Shown piece after piece: positions 57,160-64,000 of a stretch of 64,000 nucleotides of DNA; the stretch's first letter is position 1; each line of letters opens with the position of its first letter. The notes under the pieces are model-generated. The model searched no databases and was not told where the DNA came from. It was given only the letters and a program-made list of their open reading frames with translations. Source of the DNA: Jackrogersella multiformis (lineage: Eukaryota; Ascomycota; Sordariomycetes; Xylariales; Hypoxylaceae); contig CADCXD010000011.1 in assembly GCA_902806575.1 (NCBI GenBank), positions 2,728,001-2,792,000 of the forward strand, in the 5' to 3' direction. The translations under genes and the position numbers were made by a program.

Positions 57160-58869
57160 ATGGCTGACTACGCGGTAGAAAAGGATGAATCGGCTAAGGC
57201 CCCCGGCGCAGTGCGAGATGTCGAAATGGGCACCAAGGAGTTGCCGTCGGCGGGGACGAGTGAAGTTGGCGAGATCGAGGGCCAGTTTGAAGCCCCAACA
57301 TCAACCTTCTGGGCTAAATTATCCTACTATGGCGTTGAGATGCGCGGCGCCGAGCCGGTGCCGGTTGAGATGCGAACCGACACCCAGTACGTCAACATAT
57401 TTACTGTCTTCGCTACGTCTATGACGAGCTTGTTACCGTAAGTGTACCTACCACAAATTCCAGAATGCTCAAGTATGATGGCGAGAGCTTCGAAGCTGAA
57501 ATGTCTAAACGCAGGATCGGGATTGGCTCCGCGACAACTCTTGGTTTCGGCATGTCAATCAGAGACGCCGCGTTGATGATTATCTTCCTCCAGTTTCTCT
57601 TCTCAGTCCCCGCCGCCTACATCATCACCATCGCGCCGTTGACAGGGATGCGACAGATGATTCAGTCGCGGTACTGTTTCGGGTAAGCGCACGTAATCCC
57701 CAAATTGCCTGTCTGGGTACCTGGGTCTACTAGTTGAAAATTACGCGTATTAACTAAGAGAAAACAGAAAATACTGCAACATCTTAACATCTATCGTTGT
57801 CACCCTCACGATCGGCGGCTTCGCCGTCACCGCCAGCATCAACGGGGCGCAGTGCCTCGCCGCCGTAAGACCGGGCACGCTCCCTGTCGAAGCCGCCATC
57901 GTTATCATCATGGTCACCTCGCTAATTATCGGGTTCATGGGGTACCGCGTGGTGCACCTTTTCACGCGATGGGCGTGGATCCCGATGCTTATCGCTGTTG
58001 TCATTCTCGTCGGCGCCGCCGGCGACCAGCTGTGGCAGCAGACGCCGCTGCCGGCACGCACTACTACCCAGGAGTACATGGGCATCGTGGCATTCGCCGC
58101 CGGCAACATGGTTACGTGGGGCAACGTGGCCGGCGACTACGCGTGCTACATGCCTCCCACCGCGCCGCGGCTGCGCCTTGCCTTGTACTGCCTGATCGGC
58201 ATCGCGCTGCCGTTCTCGCTTCTAATGGTGCTTGGTGCTGCTATCGGCGGTGCCGTGTTTACTATTCCTGCGTGGACGGCCGCGTATGAGGTCGGCGGCA
58301 TCGGTGCTGTGATCGGCAATATTTTAATCACGAGACTGGGTGACTTTGGCCGATTTATCTTAGTGATACTGGGTCTCTCCGTCCTCGGGAACTGCGGCCG
58401 GGAAATTTACAGTGTGTCCTTTAACCTCACAGCGGTAGCCCCGATTCTTCGTAGGGTGCCCCGTATTGTACTCTCGGTCGTCGCCACCGCAGTCATCATC
58501 GCGGTTGCGATCCCCGCTTCGAGATCATTTGTTACCTCATTGATAGCTTTCCTCAGCATAATCGGCTACTATGCCGGCGCCTCGGTGACCTGTTTCTTGA
58601 TCGAATACCTCTGGTTCCGGAAAGGCGACCCGAGCAGTTTTGATCCGAAGATATGGGACGATGGTCGAGAGCTGCCAACAGGCTTAAGCGCGCTGATATC
58701 TGTTCTGATCGCGTGGGCATTTATCATTCCCTCCATGCAGGCGGACTGGTACACCGGACCCATCGCCAAAAAAACCGGGGATTTAGGATTTGAATTCGCG
58801 GTTGTCGTTGCGTTCTTGGCCTACGTCCCTATACGGTCGTTAGAAATCAAGATTAGGGGGCGTCTTTGA
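57160..58869 (+). CDS. NCS1 purine-cytosine permease (FCY2-like)
   Basis: Plasma-membrane proton symporter for purines and cytosine. Exons 57160-57437, 57515-57682 and 57768-58869 give 515 residues. The polar N terminus (about 70 residues) ends in GVEMRGAEPVPVEMRTDTQY, then TM1 FTVFATSMTSLLPIGIGSAT crosses intron 1. GMRQMIQSRYCFGKYCNIL, rebuilt across intron 2, is the conserved TM2-3 loop of this family. Further helices include AFAAGNMVTWGNVAGDYACYMPP (substrate-site region in relatives) and GYYAGASVTCFLIEYLWFRKG. Around 12 hydrophobic segments. Substrate preference between purines, cytosine and other nucleobases is not determinable by eye. Confidence 0.92.
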
Positions 58870-58993
58870 AATAGGAATTTGCCGAAACACTGTGGCTGTG
58901 TTTTATAATGGCTGCTAAAGTAGCACGGCGATGGTATGGTTATATTTCTCGAGTTTTAAGCATCAAGTTAAATATTTAATCATATCATGTCTC

Positions 58994-60790
58994 CTATGAT
59001 CTGACCAGGCTCTGTGATCTGACTAGGCTGTTATATCCGGGCCACTTGTAAATTTCTGATAAATAGGCACCTGTTCCTTGTTAGACCATCAAGTTTCGTT
59101 CTTAGGTAAACGATGTATCGTACTTACCTGCGACCTGCCATCGTGTTCCAATCAACTGAAGAAGCTCTACGATATCCCTCAACCATGTTCCTGTAGTCGG
59201 GTTCTCCTGTTCTTGTTCGAGGATCAGCCACTCGCTTTCGCCCGCAGCAGCGTACAAGCAATGGCAAAGAAGTGGACTGATATTATTAAGTTCGCATTCG
59301 CGTTCTTGGTGAATTGAATCGAGGATCTGCCGCGAAAGCCTCCATGTACGTTCTACGACATCGAAAATTACAGCCATGGCCTCCTGCTGCATCTCCGCCT
59401 CTTCAGAAGATCTACCATGATTGGTCGAATACTTCTCGCTGCACGCATATATATCGTACAGTATGAGACGAGCGGAGAAGCATAGAGCGAGGGAGACAGA
59501 TACGGAGCCTCCGATGGATGGTGACTGTTGAGAAATGTCGGTAAGATGGGATGAAAGGGATGCGAGGATTTGATGGAGCTGTTTCGCCTCTGATACCCGT
59601 AAGGTAAGGGTCACATTGATATTATGAAGGTCGTCGCGATGACGCAGGACACGGCCTAGGACGTGTGCTGCTTGACACACGTTGGCGAATGACCCTAGAC
59701 TCGTATTATTTGAGAATGAGGCGGCAAACAGGGGTTCGTTAAAGCCGACTCTGCCTTCATTCCATGGCACCTCTGAACTTGGCAAGAGTTCTCCTAGACT
59801 CGGCTCAGGGGCCGAGAAAGGGAGCCTACTGATACCTTGATTGAGTATTCTGACCACGAATAAGCGAGCTGTTCATATAACGAGTATGGGAATAGGAGTA
59901 CCTATCAAGGCAAAAGACTGCCCACCACGCACGGCGTTCTTCCTCTCGTGCTGTCCATGTGCTCGTATCTTTAAATAGCTGAGTCGCGTTCTTGCGATCA
60001 TGAAAGCCCATCATGACGCAAAGCCTCAAGGCATGTCCAACACGTAGGTACGCTGCCGGATATATCGCATGGCCGATCTCATAGATAGAAATTAGGATGA
60101 TAGACTGGAGGAGCTGGAGACAAGGGAGATATGAGTTTTCTACTTTAAGCAAGGTTTCTAGCACCCTCGTATAAGTTATATTCGCTCTAGGGTGTCCTTC
60201 CAACGATGGATGCTCCGATGATAACTTCATACAGAGAAAAAGGAGTTGCGAAGGTGAATTTGGAACCGGTCCATGCCCGCCCATGTGTCGCCGAGCACTT
60301 TTCTTGCTCAGAATGGGTAGCCATTGGTAGACTGTGGAAAAATATTCCTCATAGACTACAAGTGCCTCGGCGGAAAGGCTATAAGCGGGCATTGTGGGAG
60401 GTATTTCTTGATTGAAATCTGATGATAAAGGTTTAACGCAGATCTCCGAGTCTAGGAAGAACATAGTTGCAAACTAGCTTCCCCATTCCGTCCTTGAGAG
60501 TTGGTAGGTGATTCGAAGTTCGTGTTGCCGTGCGCATTGTGAACTCGCAGCGGATACTCGCACCGCTTCTCGAGGCGGAGACACTATGAGGTACGTCAGT
60601 ATCCGCGACGCCCCTAATGTTTCGTGACTAGGTAGGTAGTCTTACTAGAGAGCAAGACGGCAATTCTTTCGGACATTTTCGTTTTAGTCGCCTAGAAATT
60701 AGATGAGCCAATGGCCTTAGTACCAGTTGTTAGGAACTGAGCATTGCCATACCGACACGCAATACAAGCGAACCGAGCTCTACTGTCCAT
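58994..60790 (-). CDS. Zn2Cys6 transcription factor with fungal-specific TF domain
   Basis: Start MDSRARFACIACR at 60790. Exons (minus): 60753-60790, 60646-60691, 60475-60583, 60418 to about 59882, about 59836 to 59128, and 58994-59055. Joining exons 1-3 rebuilds a perfect Cx2Cx6Cx6Cx2Cx6C cluster (CIAC, KRKC, PSCSLC, KRC), so the DNA-binding domain is spread over three small exons. The long exons carry the regulatory domain, including LRVGHALRLCVMMGFH, RRAWWAVFCLDRY and LPFSAPEPSLGELLPSS. The exon 4/5 join is uncertain: 59882/59836 keeps LDRY plus spacing but uses a GTTATA donor; 59902/59829 uses a better GTACTC donor but drops about eight residues. Exon 3/4 uses a GTTTGC donor. Last exon is inferred. 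Targets unknown; it neighbours the permease. Confidence 0.8.
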
Positions 60791-61461
60791 CTCGGTTGTA
60801 ATAGTAAGTACTGATACTTAGCATACGGTGTATTTAGAAGTCCAGCTAAAGTTTTCGATAACCCGCCTTTGAGGTATATCAAGAGCGGACTTGCGGAGAG
60901 TTGATAATTACCTAGGTATGTCGGGGTCTCAGGACTACTTATCGGACCAATGCTACTTTGATACTCCTATACTATTCATAAGGTGACTCATTAATTTTAA
61001 CCGAGTGGCTACGTAGGTAGTATAGCCTAGTCTCTTCCAAAGGCATCTGGTTTCATTTTCTTACCTCTTACGTTTCTGCGAAATCTGTGTATGAAAAGGA
61101 GAGAGAATGTATCTCGTGTCCGCTCACGTGGTCAGGTAATACGCGGAAATCAAGTTGAAGTTGCCGCTCGATGGTAGATCGTACATCCGCTTTGCCCGCT
61201 CATGCAGCTGCCCCCACTTGATAGCTGCATCGGGCGCACCCTAGCATGTTTGTAACGACTAACAACCGCTACCGAGACGTGATAAGACTATTGGACAGAT
61301 TCCACCATTGTATTATAGTAAACACCTCTGATCCCTATAGCATGCTAGAGTAGCCAGCAAAGAGTTGGTAGTTATGAAGATCGAGTTCGATTATATGGAA
61401 TGTTTGAGATGCTGAGATTCCTAGTGGTGTTGATCTACCATCGGATTGAGAATCTGTAATA
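60791..61461. other. Intergenic region
   Basis: Promoter of the Zn2Cys6 gene and the 3' flank of kynurenine monooxygenase. TTACCTAGGTATG near 60911. No gene seen. Confidence 0.5.
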
Positions 61462-63176
61462 TCATTTCTTTAGGTTGCGAATAACGTCAAGGAGGGGTAA
61501 GCCGCGAAAGCCACGACGTTGGGTCAAATACAGACCAACAATACCGGCAACAATAGGGCTACATAACATCGCAACAAAGCCACGAAGAAGAACTTTGCCT
61601 TGATGGTCGCTCTTTGCTACTACTTCGGAATACCTTTCATTTCCAAAGCTCACTCGAGAGTACTTTGTCTGCCAACCGAGGCTAGGTAGATGAACAGACA
61701 TAAACTCTTCGAGGAATTTGCGAAGACGATAGGTGGGGCTTAGAACTGAGGCGCGCATTTCGACATAATTCTGTAAAGCAAGATCGTTTATCGCATGGGC
61801 GTCGGTAACACGGAGGGCTGAGTATTCTGCAAGAGCCATTTCTCTTTGAAATGTTGCGTCAATCGGTCCTGGGCCATTTGGGTTGTTGCTTTCGGCAGCG
61901 CCATGCTTGTCCAGGATAGAAAAGAGGATACGAACATCCTCGAGACCAGCATTCATGCCCTGGCCGTAGAATGGCACCATCGCATGTGCCGCATCTCCTA
62001 AGATGACAACAGAGCTAGAGTAGTGGTAAGGCTGACACTTGATGCTAATTAGAGGGAGGTGCGGATTCGTCTCGAATGAGGAAATGAGTTCACTCGGCTC
62101 TATCAACGAAGTGACTCCAGGGAAATTCTGGTCGAAAAATGCCGGCAGTTTAGACGAGTCAGCTTCCAGGTTGGCAAACTCAGCCCCTGACAAGAAGAGA
62201 GTGCATGTGAAAGAACCATCCTATGCTCTGTCAGCATTGTCGCTGGTCAGCTTGATAGCTTAACATACCTCGCTAGGTATCGCTATGAACATGAATTGCT
62301 TCCCCGGCCAAATATGAAGATGATTGGGAGATATCCGGAATTTGGATTTCTGATCGTTTAACTCGGCTCCTTCTTTTGGATCGATCTGAAACTCGCACCA
62401 CAGGGTATCGACATACTCCTGTTGGTAATTCATTCTCATGAATTTCATCAGATGATATCGGACGGCCGAATGAGCGCCGTCAGCACCCATCATGAAATCA
62501 AACGAGATTTCAATCTCTTCTGGTCGATCTGATGAAGAGTCCTGGCCATGGACCTCAAACCAGGCCCTACGTCGTTTGAAATCTGCGCCGGTAAGTTTAT
62601 AATTGAAGAAAAACTTGACATTAGGCATTGCGCCGAGAATATCTAGTAGTCGTCTGTTGAGGCCGGCTCTATCGACGGCGAAGATCGTCTATGCTATCGA
62701 GTTAACGAGTTACAATCTTCAAGTTAGTAGGCGATGGGTAAGTGCATACTCTTCCATGGATATCATAATCCTGAGGTTCTTCATACAGCTCGCCAGATGG
62801 ACGCTTGCCATGGATCATTCTTCCTCGCATAGGAATGGTTGCTGAGACTACATGATCGAGAAGGTCTTGCTGGTCGGCATGTCGCATAGCATTGATGCCT
62901 CTTTCGGAAAGAGCTAGGTTAATAGACTTGGTGAAATTCAGTGGCGTCGTTGAAGGATCCCGTAGATCTGCACTGTATTAGTTTTGGGTCATATACAGAT
63001 AATTGCCCTCTTCGCTAGGGTTACATGGCTTGGGCCTAAGAAGTTCGCCTAGAGAGTTGTAACATACCGCCTCGAAGCTCATAGATCTCGACATCGTGAC
63101 CTCTCTTAGCCGCATATAGCGCGGCAAGCGATCCGACAGGGCCGGCGCCGACTACTACATATTTCTGATTAGGCAT
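61462..63176 (-). CDS. BNA4: Kynurenine 3-monooxygenase
   Basis: FAD/NADPH hydroxylase converting L-kynurenine to 3-hydroxykynurenine in the kynurenine route to NAD, on the mitochondrial outer membrane. Exons (minus) 63068-63176, 62750-62967, 62269-62688, 61462-62220 give 501 residues. MPNQKYVVVGAGPVGSLAA holds the FAD glycine motif; the first join restores YELRGDLRDP; NLALSERGINAMR, VDRAGLNRRLLD and VILGDAAHAMVPFYGQGMNAG (the second FAD site) are diagnostic. The C-terminal hydrophobic FVAMLCSPIVAGIVGLYL is the expected membrane anchor. All introns (46-100 nt) keep frame. It diverges from methionine aminopeptidase. Confidence 0.95.
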
Positions 63177-63886
63177 TTCTAGATGCGACGAGAGGAAATA
63201 TATCGTCGAAATGATTAACGTTGAAGTTTAAGTCAAGACATCTCTCTAGTCACATCGAATTGAAATGTGTTTATATGTATGACTACCTAGGTAATGACTA
63301 ATGAATGTATGACCAATGAAGTTGAGTTGAAATTTATAAGTTCTCATATTGAGTTCTAATATCATACGTCCCGGGTAGAAGCGGTCTATTGTAGAAATCG
63401 GCCTCTTTTTGATGCTTAATCCTTTTTATTTGATATCTTTTATCTCTTTACCTACCTAGGTACCTATGTAGGTAGGTGTTTCACATCATTATTTCCGTAT
63501 ATGCAGTAGGAAAGGGCAGTCAAGACTGGACCCCTCGGTGGACCTACCTGAGGATCGCAGTTTTATGTGGGGCATTGCACCGGCAGGTAGTACCTTGGAA
63601 GGATTTGCGTCTTGCGCCTTTCTTTTGACCAACAACCTTGGAAATTTATATACTATGTACATAACCTAAGATATTACAATTCTAGTGTACAAACATCCTG
63701 ATCCAACAACTCCACCAGAATATCAGGACCGTACTAATCTAGAATGGGCGCATATTTTTGACGCCATTCTTTTGCTTTCCCTCTATTCTCTTTCAGTAGC
63801 GCAATCAACATCATCTCTTTATTTACTTGGGTTAGGTAGTGTAGTTACGAGTTCTCTTGCGATCGAACCCCTCCACCATCGTCACC
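63177..63886. promoter_or_regulatory. Divergent promoter region of BNA4 and MAP1
   Basis: 710 bases between two divergent starts. It contains a strong CCTACCTAGGTACCTATGTAGGTAGG palindrome (63451-63476). CT-rich sequence (63770-63800) precedes MAP1. Confidence 0.45.
63451..63476. repeat. Palindromic CCTAGGTA-family repeat
   Basis: Nested CCTACCTAGGTA and TACCTATGTAGGTAGG self-complementary sequence in an intergenic region. Confidence 0.7.
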
Positions 63887-64000
63887 ATGGCCCCCGAACC
63901 ATCGGCCAAGAAGAAGTGTCTTGGAGCAGACTGTGAAAACGATGCCTCCGCCCTACAATGTCCTACCTGTCTGAAGATCGGCATCAAGGATAGCAACTTC
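63887..64000 (+). CDS. MAP1: Methionine aminopeptidase 1 (5' end)
   Basis: First 38 codons of type I methionine aminopeptidase, which removes the initiator Met from nascent proteins on cytosolic ribosomes. MAPEPSAKKKCLGADCENDA and LQCPTCLKIGIKDSNF are the start of the N-terminal MYND-like zinc finger (CxxxxC and CxxC spacing) found only in eukaryotic MAP1. The ATG context CACCATGG is strong. The catalytic domain lies beyond the window. Confidence 0.92.
   Translation, partial: MAPEPSAKKKCLGADCENDASALQCPTCLKIGIKDSNF

Overview
This window looks like a chromosomal segment of a filamentous ascomycete (Pezizomycotina, probably Sordariomycetes; the class is inferred). Genes are monocistronic and interrupted by short introns, mostly 46-80 nt, with GT...AG ends and CTAAC/CTGAC branch-point sequences. 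The families are typical of filamentous fungi: RTA1, But2-type secreted protein, type 3 tyrosinase, GMC oxidoreductase, Zn2Cys6 regulator, ADP1-like ABCG transporter. I see no operons, tRNA, rRNA or CRISPR. Introns were placed by eye from splice sites and reading-frame phase, and every multi-exon model given with exact exons closes in frame.

Layout. 0-3 kb: the 3' part of an MFS monocarboxylate-type transporter and a WrbA-type flavodoxin quinone reductase. 5.4-6.7 kb: a PLP aminotransferase. 8.3-11.6 kb: an ADP1-like ABCG transporter with an EGF-like ectodomain. 12.1-15.8 kb: a housekeeping pair transcribed head to head, mitoribosomal mS26 (PET123) and the 60S-biogenesis GTPase NOG2. 17-25.9 kb: a But2-like secreted protein, a HAD phosphatase, an atypical SDR, a fungal membrane protein and a class III chitinase.

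26-46.4 kb is gene-sparse and AT-rich. It carries mostly secreted or oxidative products: tyrosinase, GMC oxidoreductase, cyanovirin-type lectin, a six-cysteine secreted protein, a bicovalent-FAD BBE oxidase and an eight-exon P450. A 296-bp TA-flanked MITE sits in the middle. No polyketide or peptide synthetase is present, so it is not a complete classical metabolite cluster.

46.4-49 kb holds the most interesting arrangement: two divergent genes matching the two halves of plant Tm-1, an N-terminal UPF0261/Tm-1-like domain and a C-terminal PEP-hydrolase-like TIM barrel. 49.5-57 kb holds a luciferase-domain protein, an unknown Ser-rich protein, an RTA1-like membrane protein and a frame-disrupted small secreted protein. 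57-64 kb holds a purine-cytosine permease, a Zn2Cys6 regulator, kynurenine 3-monooxygenase and the start of methionine aminopeptidase 1.

The palindrome TACCTAGGTA and its variants occur dozens of times across the window, in intergenic DNA and introns but not in the exons I checked.
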